Source: Epiperipatus broadwayi | Taxonomy: Eukaryota; Onychophora; Udeonychophora; Euonychophora; Peripatidae | Assembly (NCBI GenBank): GCA_028023455.1 | Contig: JAQFVV010000042.1 | Location: forward strand, 8,455,922-8,519,921 | Length of the DNA stretch: 64,000 bases | Direction: 5' to 3' | Part shown: positions 24,801 through 32,930 of the stretch, piece by piece | Position numbering within the stretch: position 1 is the stretch's first letter | Layout: each line of letters opens with the position of its first letter | Position numbers and translations under genes: made by a program | Notes under the pieces: model-generated | Told to the model about the DNA's origin: nothing | Database searches by the model: none | The model's input: only the letters and a program-made list of their open reading frames with translations

Positions 24801-27800
24801 AAAAAATCTTATAAATTTTATATTCTGGTAGATAATCATTAAAACATATGAACTTAGGTGTAAAGTTTATTTTACACATTTAAATTTTAAAATAACTTAG
24901 ATTTGAATTTTCAAGATGGTCTTCATTTCATTTTATTGATTATATTATATTCTTTAATTAATAAAAATGTACAACTTATGAAATTGAACATTAAAGTATT
25001 TATGTTTATAGTATCTTGCATCAATTTTTCTGCATAATTAGAATAAAAGTAAGGATAAAAAAAATCCATGATAATATATTAAATATATAAAGTATATATC
25101 TTTTTTCAAGTAGGTATTTAAAAAATTGTTAGATATAATTAAAAAAAAAAAACTATTGATATTATTATTTATATAGTATTAATCTTCTTTGCATATCTTC
25201 ATAAATGAATAGAGTGATATAAGCAATATATAGTATTAACACATTAATTATAATATTGGAAAATTTGCCATTGATTATAAATACTCATACGTATTGGAGT
25301 GTTAATTGTATCCTCTAGTGTGTAATAAGGTATAACTCTGAATTAATGTTCTAATTATAAATTATAGATCTCTAACATAATAAATTATATAAGATTGATT
25401 AAATATATTGAATATATGAAGTCAGACAAAATAAGAAAAACAAGTATTTTTTAAATTTGCATTATATTTAGGTTATTTGTATTTTACAATGTTAAATTGC
25501 TTTTTATTAACATTTTCCCTTCAGGAGTGATGAACCAAGTTCTGTTGAATCTCTCGTTCTTGGAATAAGTGCTCGCTGCATAGCTGGTGTTTCATTACTT
25601 CCAATAACAGTTGTGAAAACAAGATTTGAAGTAAGTTAAATATGACTTTTTCTTATAATTATTAAGTCAAGTTTTCTAGTAGATTGGATGTCTGTTATGT
25701 AATTTAGAAGTTTGATTATAGATTAATTAATCACATGATAATAAATTTAACAGGAAAAAAAGTGAATTGCATAGATGAAGTATTAAAGAAGTTTAAAATC
25801 AAAATTGAAGAAGAATTGAAATTATTAGAATATATATTGAGGATAAAGGACTAAATACTAGTAATAAATTAGTGCATGCAAATTTTTTGGAAGCTGGCTA
25901 AATAACGAAAAAGTGATTAGAATGAAATTTGCAAAAACTAGAGACTTTTTGACTGAATGAGTAATTTTTATGGACTGATAGAACTGGAGTGAGGAAGGAA
26001 GCTTGTTAGTAAATCCAAGATAAACGGGATCATAAAAAGTTTCAAAATAGTGAATTAACAAAGCAAATGTGTCATATTCTTAGAGATAAAAAATTATAAA
26101 GAATTTTTTTAATGGATTATGATAAAATGTAAAGAAAAGCAATGAAGAAAAAAAATATATAAACAATTTTCAAAGAGGAAATTAATTATGTAAATCTGAA
26201 ATTGAGAGGAATGTGCCAAATTCATGCCCAAATAGCTAGATAAAAGAGTATTATGTCCAAATGATAATACTTGATCATTATTAATTATTGTTTCCCTTAT
26301 TATTATTATATTAAGTTATATTATAAATTTTAATGAGCTTTAAACCACTAAGATATATAAGGGTAAGACATTTTAAATTATCATCATTTTAAGCATACTC
26401 TTTACGCATTTTTCAAAATAAAATTCCTTTTTTTTTATGCTTATTTTTTTATTAATTTAAATATATTTGATATTACTAAATAGGTATTATAGTCTCCCAG
26501 CATAATCTAAATATTTTTTTCAAGTTAATAACATATCAATGAACTTTTCTCTACTTATATTCAATTTATGCTTTTAGAGCAGGTATTTATTCTTTTTATT
26601 CCAGAGCCATGTATTGTAATATAAGTAATCAATAGTAGTTGTATAACCCACACCACCAGATTAGTTTCTGGAACTGCAAATAGTTCAAAATTCTTCACTG
26701 AAGAAAGCCATTATCCTGAAATTAGCTTGAGAATGGAATTATAACTATGATTTAGTGTCCATTGATTACAGAATGAAAAAGTTTTGTTGCATTTATAAAT
26801 GAGTGTCAAGGGAGAGACTTGGAGAAAATGATTTGGAGTGATATATGAGGCTTGTATTTTAGCATATGAAAGTTGTTAAAAAAACTTGAGAAACTTGTTT
26901 TAATTAGTTTACCATGATTTTGCAAATATTATCTTTTTAATCCATATGTTAAAATTATCTCCAGTTAGGGTATCTTCAGAATTTAAATTTATCTTTCCTA
27001 TTACATTGCCAAATCTATATAATATTAATATCATCTATGTTCTTTATTACTTTTACAATGCTTTTTTTACAACTGTCATATTAGGTTGTAAAAAAAGCAT
27101 TGTTAAAGTAATAAAGAACATAGATGATATTAATATTATACAGAATTTAATTTGATGGTCATAATTCTTTTACATAGAGATTACTATGTAAATAAGTCAA
27201 TTATTTTATATAGCGCGATGTTTTACAAACTGTAATATTTTAAACAGCATTAAACTGTTGCACATGCGCTTTGGATTTTAACTATAAAATGAATGAATAC
27301 AAACACTTCAGACACATGATAAAGTCTTTGGAAAAGATAGAATGGCCATCTATCTTTTCGAACCCAAACGCTTTTGTATGGGTGAATCTTAAGTGTTTGA
27401 AAGTGAAAGTGTGAAGTTATTAAATAATCACTTTAAATTACTTTTACATGCTTGAATGAATGACGTATTGTAAATTCTAATAAATTTCACCAGCGTCATT
27501 CATTCAAGCATGTAAAAGTAATTTAAAGTGATTATTTCATGTCTTCATGCTTTCACTTTCAAACACTTAAGATTCGCCCATACAAAAGCGTTTGGGTTCG
27601 AAAAGATAAATGGCCATTCTATCTTTTCCAAAGACTTTATCATGTGTCTGAAGTGTTTGTGTTCATTCATTTTATAGTTAAAATCCAAAGCGCATGTGCA
27701 ACAGTTTAATGCTGTTTAAAATATTATAGAGATTACTATCTAAAATGAGAAATGTATTGTTTTTTTTTTAATGGTAATAAAAAAAGGTCTAGTAAATTTA

Positions 27801-30127
27801 TTTTCTAAATTTACTGGTTTTTTTTTTTTTTTTCATTTAGAAAATATATTAATACTCATTTCTAGAAATAATAAAACTGTAATTTTTTTGTTGAACCTAA
27901 ATAATTAATTATATATGTATTTATTATTCAGAGTGGCCAATATCCATACAAAAGTGTAAAAGCTGCAGTTCAAAATATTTATAGAACAGAAGGATTTAAA
28001 GGTAATTAATAATATTTATATATAGACACTTATGATGGCTCTTTAAAGAATATTCATTCTAAAAATTATCATTATTTTAGGTTTATATAGTGGAACGAGT
28101 GCTACACTTCTGCGAGACGCCCCTTTCTCAGGAATTTATCTTATGTTTTATACTAATACTAAAAAATTAATACCTAAAGGTAAGAATAACTTGATTCTTT
28201 GTAACTTGTGCATGTGTATATTTTATTTTATAATCTTAATTATAATTAAATATTATCTATTAAGAATTCTTAATATTAATAAGTCCTTAGTAATTTTTAA
28301 ATTTGATTATTTATTTATTTCTTTTAAGACTTCATTCAAATTGGCTGACTAGCTTCAGTAAGATGTTTTTAATTGATTTTTATATGCAATGTAACGTAAG
28401 CTAGTTTTTAAAATATTCCTATAAGTTTCAGCTAAAATATTGTCCGAGTATTAATAAAAATTATATATGTATATATTTACAGTAAAATGTAAGAAACCTT
28501 TGACATAGAGTAATACCTTCAACCCTTTCTAATTATGAAGCTGGTTTTCAGTATTTTTATATATTTATTGTATTAAATTAATATTAAATGAATAACCTAA
28601 CATTGATATAAATGAATGCAGTTGGAATAAATCATGATTTGAATTAAAAATAAACTATACTTTTATTTTTGTGGTCTCTTTCATAACTTATTAAGATTAA
28701 AATGTAACTAGGGTCAGTTGGATGTACTGTTTGGTTCTTGTATTTAAATTTGCTCTAATACCAACATAATATATTGAATATACAAAATAAACTTGTTAAG
28801 ATTATCCTTTTTTTTTGTTGAAAAAAAAATGAAAGTAAAATTATTAAATCCAAGATTGTTCTGGAATATGTGAAATAGAATCTTGGCTCTGAACGTATAC
28901 TGGAAAATTTTGTAGTGAAATATTTATTCTATGCATAACAATTTACAAGATTTTTAAAAAAATGTAAATTAGAAAATAAATTGGTCTTTTTCTATTAATT
29001 TTTTTCATTTATTTCTCTATCATTAAAACCATAAAATGAAAATTCTGTTCAAAGAAGGTTATAAGTTTAACGAAACTTAAATCAGTTTTATTAAAAAATG
29101 TTTGGAAAGTTTGAAAGTCCAACACAAAAATAAATAATACTAAGTAAATGCCATGCTTTTCATTTTGTTATAATGTTGACAAATATAAAAATTTCACTAA
29201 GAATGAGTTTATTTGTTAGTTAAGACGGAGTTAAGTGACATTTTATTTATTTGATAATAAGAAATGAAGTGATAACATTCCAATTGTTATATCATTATTC
29301 CTAATATAAAGTTTTTTACCAAATAAATTTTGAATACTGTGAAATAAGTATTAAAGTAACTTTCTCAATGCCACTAATGGACATTTCCATGGTTTAGAAA
29401 AATCAAGTAAAGATATTTTGCAAACATTAGGATTTTAGAATTGCTACTTAAAGCCCATTAAAATGATATACTTGTAACTTATTAAATAACATTCTTAAAT
29501 AATTTTGAAGTTGTATTTTATTCATACTATAGTTTAAATGACAGGTTTTGAAATATATGTGTTTTCTTATATATAAGAACTTTGTTGTGAATAGCATCAA
29601 TTTTTTTTAATGAAAAGTTTAAATTTATTAAAATAATGAACTATTAGAAAATGAAAAGTTTGCAAAATATTTTATTTTTTTTGTATGTTGTCTTTTTATT
29701 ACAAAAATAGCTTTTTAATAATAATAATAAAATTATCATAATTTATTTTATATATATTGTTTTTTTTTAATAGAGAAGTTTGACAGTAGCTTTTCTCCAA
29801 TAATTCACTTTGGTTGTGGAGTAACAGCAGGAATCCTTGCTTCATGTGTTACACAACCTGCTGATGTCATCAAAACAAAAATGCAACTCTATCCAGATAA
29901 ATTTAATAAAACAGTCGGAACTATTTTTTTTATATATCAGGTAATATTCGTTTTGTAATTTGTTTGTTTTTTATTAGTAAATCTAGAAGCTTTATTTTTT
30001 AACTTTTTCATTTTAGAAATATGGCTTACAAGGTTATTTCCGAGGTTTAGCACCTCGTATGTTAAGACGAACTTTGATGGCAGCTATGGCTTGGACAGTT
30101 TATGAACAGGTAGTTTATCAGTTGTAA
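9807..30127 (+). CDS. SLC25A38: Mitochondrial glycine carrier, SLC25A38/Hem25 family (9 exons)
   Basis: Spliced gene with exons 9807-9884, 18000-18109, 20884-20968, 23071-23141, 25525-25630, 27932-28001, 28081-28179, 29774-29940 and 30017-30127. All introns are GT-AG and all joins keep frame, giving 298 residues, close to the family's usual length of about 300. The product is a six-helix inner-membrane carrier of three repeats. The signature PxExxK is at P49-K54 and PxDxxK at P235-K240; the middle repeat has P141-I-T-V-V-K146, where Thr replaces the acid. That variant, together with [24 protein letters not shown] and [14 protein letters not shown], points to SLC25A38 rather than another carrier. 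The known family role is import of glycine into mitochondria for 5-aminolevulinate and haem synthesis. The start is the Met at 9807; the frame stays open a little upstream, so an alternative 5' exon is possible. No poly(A) signal is seen before the retrotransposon at 30277. Confidence 0.93.
10401..10505. repeat. Small inverted repeat in intron 1
   Basis: AATTATAATAATAAGC and its exact complement GCTTATTATTATAATT are separated by ten bases. Outer arms AAATAAACACAAA and TTTGTGTTTATTT extend the pairing. Confidence 0.7.
10560..11045. repeat. Foldback family 1, old copy in intron 1
   Basis: The left arm keeps ATTCAATAGATGCCAGATGG and AAATCCCCATCCAGTTCTG. The right arm keeps GATCCAAAACTTCTCATTGA and TATCTGGTATCTATTGATT. 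It has a longer unique middle and is much more diverged than the 7183 copy. Confidence 0.6.
14600..14705. repeat. Foldback family 1, terminal fragment in intron 1
   Basis: TGAGTGGCACTACTGTATGG, AGAGTTTTGCCTGTTTTAAT, then AGCATAAGAAATCGTGATCA and TGTGATGTTTAGTGG. This is the right terminus of the family only. Confidence 0.75.
16838..16925 (+). repeat. tRNA-like SINE family B copy
   Basis: GGCTTCATAATACAGTTGTA is followed by a CTCTCTCTT-TGTCTACAATC block and GGATTCAAATCC, a perfect B-box core. The unit at 19822-19930 (GACTTTATGATACAGTGATA ... GATTTCAAATTTATC) has the same layout but is more decayed. Confidence 0.5.
18000..18109 (+). CDS. SLC25A38: Carrier exon 2 (residues 27-63)
   Basis: Acceptor TGTGTAG precedes the exon and donor GTAAGC follows it. 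It encodes transmembrane helix 1 and the first signature, [19 protein letters not shown], with P49, E51 and K54. It ends after two bases of the Arg63 codon. Confidence 0.92.
18433..18527 (+). repeat. tRNA-like SINE family A copy in intron 2
   Basis: GAAGTGTAGCTCAAGATCCA, TGGATTGCAGTTCGAATTCT and GTACTCATATCTCTTATGAA, in the order of the 8703 unit. It begins about 320 bases after exon 2. Confidence 0.5.
19084..19195 (-). repeat. tRNA-like SINE family A copy in intron 2
   Basis: On the minus strand: GAGCTCTTCATAATTTAGTG, CACTAGTAGAGCGATAAACT, TTGGAGCTGAAAATCATGG, then GTACTCAAACTTCCTAGGAA. The head has an A-box-like CTAGTAGAGCG. This is one of the better-preserved units. Confidence 0.55.
19822..19930 (+). 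repeat. tRNA-like SINE family B copy in intron 2
   Basis: GACTTTATGATACAGTGATAA, TGCCTACTATGCCCAAGTTA, GATTTCAAATTTATCTTAGA and TTTTTGGATAGCTGAGGATT parallel the unit at 16838-16925. Confidence 0.45.
20884..20968 (+). CDS. SLC25A38: Carrier exon 3 (residues 63-91)
   Basis: The exon completes Arg63 and encodes the matrix loop ending in LWRGMTP, matching the family's GLW(K/R)GM(S/T)P. Donor GTAAGT follows at 20969, and the exon ends in phase 0. Confidence 0.92.
23071..23141 (+). CDS. SLC25A38: Carrier exon 4 (residues 92-115)
   Basis: A polypyrimidine run and TTTTAG precede the exon. It encodes [13 protein letters not shown], the start of helix 2, which is strongly conserved in this family. 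It ends two bases into Gly115 at donor GTAATT. Confidence 0.92.
23710..24270. repeat. Foldback family 1, long diverged copy in intron 4
   Basis: GATCACATGATCATTATTTC starts the left terminus at 23815. The arm continues through AACAGCAAAAGTCTCCATAC and GGATGCCAGAAGACTTGTGC to CACCTTTTATCTCTATTTAA. It then runs into a unique middle, AACTACAAAACTATGAGAAT, also found inverted at 48386-48600. The other arm is short and decayed (ATTGATAAATCCC..ATCGATTGATT). Related sequence (TCAGACCTATATAACTATGC) precedes it at 23715. Confidence 0.65.
25525..25630 (+). CDS. SLC25A38: Carrier exon 5 (residues 115-150)
   Basis: This exon carries helix 3 and the second repeat signature, [11 protein letters not shown]. 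Thr143 sits where most carriers have Asp or Glu, as is usual in SLC25A38. Donor GTAAGT follows. Confidence 0.92.
26600..26785. repeat. Foldback family 1, decayed copy in intron 5
   Basis: AGTAATCAATAGTAGTTGTA, AGATTAGTTTCTGGAACTG, TTCTTCACTGAAGAAAGCC, AAATTAGCTTGAGAATGG and AGTGTCCATTGATTAC follow the order of the family's two arms with heavy divergence. Confidence 0.5.
27018..27140. repeat. Perfect inverted repeat in intron 5
   Basis: Two 56-base arms, from TATAATATTAATATCATCTA and its complement inward to GCTTTTTTTACAAC and GTTGTAAAAAAAGC, flank a loop of about ten bases (TGTCATATTA). There are essentially no mismatches. A 69-residue ORF reading through it is a by-product. Confidence 0.85.
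27175..27739. repeat. Foldback family 2, 0.54-kb element with 13-bp target duplication (intron 5)
   Basis: Arms of about 235 bases pair almost perfectly from TAATATTTTAAACAGCATTA (27223) to GCTGTTTAAAATATTA (27726). They include AAAAGATAGAATGGCCAT and TCACTTTAAATTACTTTTAC. The element is flanked by the direct repeat TAGAGATTACTAT at 27175-27187 and 27727-27739. The left end has an extra 35 unpaired bases. No ORF is present, so any mobility must depend on proteins from elsewhere. Confidence 0.85.
27932..28001 (+). CDS. SLC25A38: Carrier exon 6 (residues 151-174)
   Basis: It encodes the matrix segment [20 protein letters not shown] followed by GFKG. It is separated from exon 7 by a short 79-base intron (28002-28080), and the Gly174 codon is split 1/2 across the junction. 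Confidence 0.92.
28081..28179 (+). CDS. SLC25A38: Carrier exon 7 (residues 174-207)
   Basis: It encodes [20 protein letters not shown], the helix-4 region, with the highly conserved [11 protein letters not shown] stretch. It ends one base into Glu207 at donor GTAAGA. Confidence 0.93.
28180..29773 (+). other. Intron 7 of the carrier gene
   Basis: A 1.6-kb intron of plain AT-rich sequence with donor GTAAGA and acceptor TTAATAG. I see no repeat or RNA gene in it. Confidence 0.7.
29774..29940 (+). CDS. SLC25A38: Carrier exon 8 (residues 207-262)
   Basis: This is the longest exon. It encodes helix 5 and the third signature, [15 protein letters not shown], with P235, D237 and K240. Acceptor AATAG precedes it and donor GTAATA follows. 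Confidence 0.93.
30017..30127 (+). CDS. SLC25A38: Carrier exon 9 (residues 263-298 and stop)
   Basis: Terminal exon after a 76-base intron. It encodes [20 protein letters not shown] and [11 protein letters not shown], the last helix, then a five-residue tail and TAA at 30125-30127. Confidence 0.93.
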   Translation, partial: KYGLQGYFRGLAPRMLRRTLMAAMAWTVYEQVVYQL

Positions 30128-30276
30128 TTTAGTTTGTATTTATATTTAAAGTTTTGTATGTGATATATTTTAACTGTAATGAAATGTAAAATTATATTCT
30201 ACAAAAATATGTAGTCCGTTAATAATTATTACAGGATTAATTTTTTAAAATTGCTAAGCTTTTGCAATATATATAT
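30128..30276 (+). other. Start of carrier 3' UTR, cut by a retrotransposon
   Basis: There are 149 bases between the carrier stop and the left LTR. No AATAAA or ATTAAA poly(A) signal is visible. The natural 3' end may use a variant signal, or lie in or beyond the LTR. The last bases are an (AT)n tract, which was the insertion target. Confidence 0.6.
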
Positions 30277-32018
30277 TGTAATGGAACGTATAATTCAGAG
30301 CCTCACTTGGATGCTCCAAATGTAATGGAACTTAAGGTAACCCATGTTTGGGTAAGCCAAATGTAATGGATCGTACTTGCTACATTCCATTTAAATTGAA
30401 GAAAGACAAAATTATCCCGGTTATATAAATAATGTAATGGAAACTATATGGTAGCTCATAATTAAGCAAGTTAAATATAATGGAATGTATATGAGTTATT
30501 CCATTTATATTAAAGAATGAAGAAAAATAAACTTGTTCCAATTATATTTTAATAAATTGTTTAAATTGCCCTCCCAGCTAGCTTTATATAAAACAAATCT
30601 AAAATCATACTAATCAATGAGATCTTTAAATAATTACAAAGGCATTATTTATAAAAATAAATAGCACATCTTTATTTTATGTTATCGTTTGACTTTAAAT
30701 AATATTAATGTTTCAATATTAATATAAACAATGAATATATAAAGACATATTTCTGCCTAATAGTTATAATATAAAGATAATAATTAATATATAGTACCTC
30801 AACTTATAAATTATATTTTCAGATTTTAAAATTATTTAAATATTTATCTTAAACATCATCTGTTATACGTTTAATGTTATAATAGAATAAGACGCTTAAA
30901 TTGATCATTCACAAACGTTACATTTTACAATGAAAAATAAAATAAACAAAAAAAAAAATATATATATATCAATCTCAAAAATATATATCCACACATCACA
31001 CATATATATATAAAATTATTAAATACCTTTTTTTAAAAGTTCACTTAGTTAATTGTCCTTTTAAGAATTAATTTAGTCCATGAGTTTTTTCATCTGTATA
31101 TTTTATTATTTTATTTTTAGAATGCATTCTATTAAAAGAACGACGAAACGATTTCATTAAAGAAGATTATTAATTCTTGAATATATGCATATTTTATTAA
31201 AATGTTAAATCCAGTACTTCAATTACAATTACTTCCGGATTAGAATTAAATTGACGATAATACATTTAAGATAGCTATGCCAGCTTTTAATTCCAGACGC
31301 GATGAAATTTATACGTTGAAAATTTTAGTTGTTCCATTGAAAAATTGCTTTAGAATATATGAAAGCGATGATGATGATGCAGCCCTAGCTGCGATATATC
31401 CTTATTACCCCGTCATAATTTATATGTTTATTACAAAATATATATACGTTACTTCAGTATTTTAAAAAAAAATGGTAAACTTTAAAGAAATAAAATGTAA
31501 TAAAATTCTATCCTTCAGTTGTTTGTTCTATATCCCATTTTTTTAATAAGCAATAATCCTAATAATGGCTTCCTTATTATTGTCGCGTGGTTTCATGCCA
31601 GCAGATGCTATTTTAAAACTCATGTTATATATATATGTTCTCTTTTACAACAATTAACATCAAAATAAAAATAAAATATCAAGTATACATATAAAAAGTA
31701 TCAAATCGAAAATTTAACATCTTTTAAAATATACATAAATAATTATTTATTACATTTAGTAATCATTGCAAATAAAATACTTTTTTTTTTTTTAATCAAC
31801 AATTTATATGTCCTTATTTATTTCAATAATTAAATATTTATAATGATGTACTATCAATATATATAAATAAAATAATAACTTCAAATAATAACTATATTTA
31901 ATAAACATAAAAGAAAAATTTAAATATTTCATATGTAAACTTCAACTTAAAGAGATTTTTTTTTTAATAACAAATAACAAATTTTTAAAATATAAATATC
32001 GACCTATTGATATTTACA
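30277..32018 (-). repeat. Left LTR (3' LTR of the element)
   Basis: 1,742 bases, nearly identical to the right LTR. Differences seen include CCATTT versus TCTTTT near 30507, CACATC versus CACACC near 30669, a 3-base indel in AATAATCC/AATCC near 31556, and poly-T length. It is richer in CpG than the surrounding DNA, as expected of a recent arrival. Confidence 0.92.
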
Positions 32019-32306
32019 ATTCCCTCAAATCCACCGAAAAAAAAAAAATGTCTTTGCAAATAACTAATTAATTATGAAATATCGAAAAACTTCTCAAATT
32101 TGTAATCTTTCTAAGGACTAACATGGTTTAAAGAATATTATTTTTCTTATTAATAACCACATTCATTTATTTATATCTATCTCTCAGATCATCTAGATAT
32201 TTGTCCAAATTTTTTTTTTAAAAAATATATATAATAATCAAAAGTGCCTTTTCAATTCTTCCTGTAAAGAATTTCCAGTATGTTAAACTTTGTGAAAAAG
32301 TTTGCC

Positions 32307-32537
32307 CTAATTTACAAGATTTTCATATAGCATTTTGGTATAACTCAATTGCTTTTGAATAATTTTGAGATAAGTATCTAAAGATTTTGCTATGAACTCC
32401 TTAGATTCTACATCTATATCCTTTACATAAATAGTAACTTGATCATAAGCACTAACATAACTCTTAACTTTATCAATAATAGTTGCTATTTTATCAGATA
32501 ATCTTACTTTTCCTTTGACTATCTTGATAAACATCAT
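32307..32537 (-). CDS. Small ORF in the Gag-only element, 76 residues
   Basis: MMFIKIVKGKVRLSDKIATI and on to KMLYENLVN. It has a mixed helical and beta look and no recognised family. It overlaps the 53-residue ORF by a few bases (ATGATG). It lies about 290 bases before the 3' LTR, where pol would normally end, but shows none of the pol motifs. Confidence 0.35.
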   Translation of the reverse strand: MMFIKIVKGKVRLSDKIATIIDKVKSYVSAYDQVTIYVKDIDVESKEFIAKSLDTYLKIIQKQLSYTKMLYENLVN

Positions 32538-32695
32538 CGACTTGAGTAAGTCTTTATTTTACTTATTCTAGGTTCAATTAAAAACAATTCTCTGGATAAT
32601 TTTGAATGGTATTCATTCAAATTTTCTAAATAATCCTTTAAAAATCGCAAATCAGTGTGATATAATTTCAACATTAAAGAACTCTTGAAAATCAT
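32534..32695 (-). CDS. Small ORF in the Gag-only element, 53 residues
   Basis: MIFKSSLMLKLYHTDLRFLK followed by DYLENLNEYHSKLSREL, probably helical. It begins six bases after, and in the same frame as, the -1 extension above. Its TGA overlaps the start of the next ORF (ATGATG). The function is unknown; it may be a broken piece of one longer reading frame. Confidence 0.3.
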   Translation of the reverse strand: MIFKSSLMLKLYHTDLRFLKDYLENLNEYHSKLSRELFLIEPRISKIKTYSSR

Positions 32696-32701
32696 TTTGT
32701 T

Positions 32702-32930
32702 TTACAACAATAACATTATTATATTAATTATTTTCAGTTTAACTTTAGGTTTACTCAAATTTCTTTCCTTAGTTATATTTTCTTGAAGAAAATCTTTATT
32801 ATTTATCTTTCTATCTATAACTTTAAGTTTAACTTTAGCTTTTCCAATATCTTTCATAAAATCTATACTTCTTTTAAGATAATTTATTTTAAACTTATCT
32901 CTACTCAGTTTAATGGATGATTTGAATATC
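32702..32930 (-). CDS. Possible -1 frame extension after the Gag-like ORF
   Basis: In the -1 frame relative to Gag, an open stretch overlaps the last Gag codons. It runs about 60 codons past the overlap (SSIKLSRDKFKINYLKRSID, then KAKVKLKVIDRKINN) to a TAA at 32704-32702. It is Lys-rich and has no recognised domain. A retroviral-type frameshift could reach it, but no canonical slippery heptamer is present (only ATTAAAC). It may be only a remnant. Confidence 0.25.

Noticed and set aside
28143-28352. 69-residue ORF beginning [12 protein letters not shown]
   Set aside because: Its first codons are carrier exon 7 and the rest is read-through into intron 7.
9807-30127. Other SLC25 carriers (for example an amino-acid or ADP/ATP carrier)
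   Set aside because: The Thr in the second signature and the [11 protein letters not shown] and [14 protein letters not shown] blocks are specific to SLC25A38/Hem25. The ADP/ATP carrier RRRMMM motif is absent.
31277-31465. 62-66-residue ORF present in both young LTRs (also at 37525-37725), MPAFNSRRDEIYTLK...
   Set aside because: It is duplicated only because the LTRs are duplicated. It runs antisense to the element and shows no family motif; its C-terminus differs between the LTRs because of a small indel.
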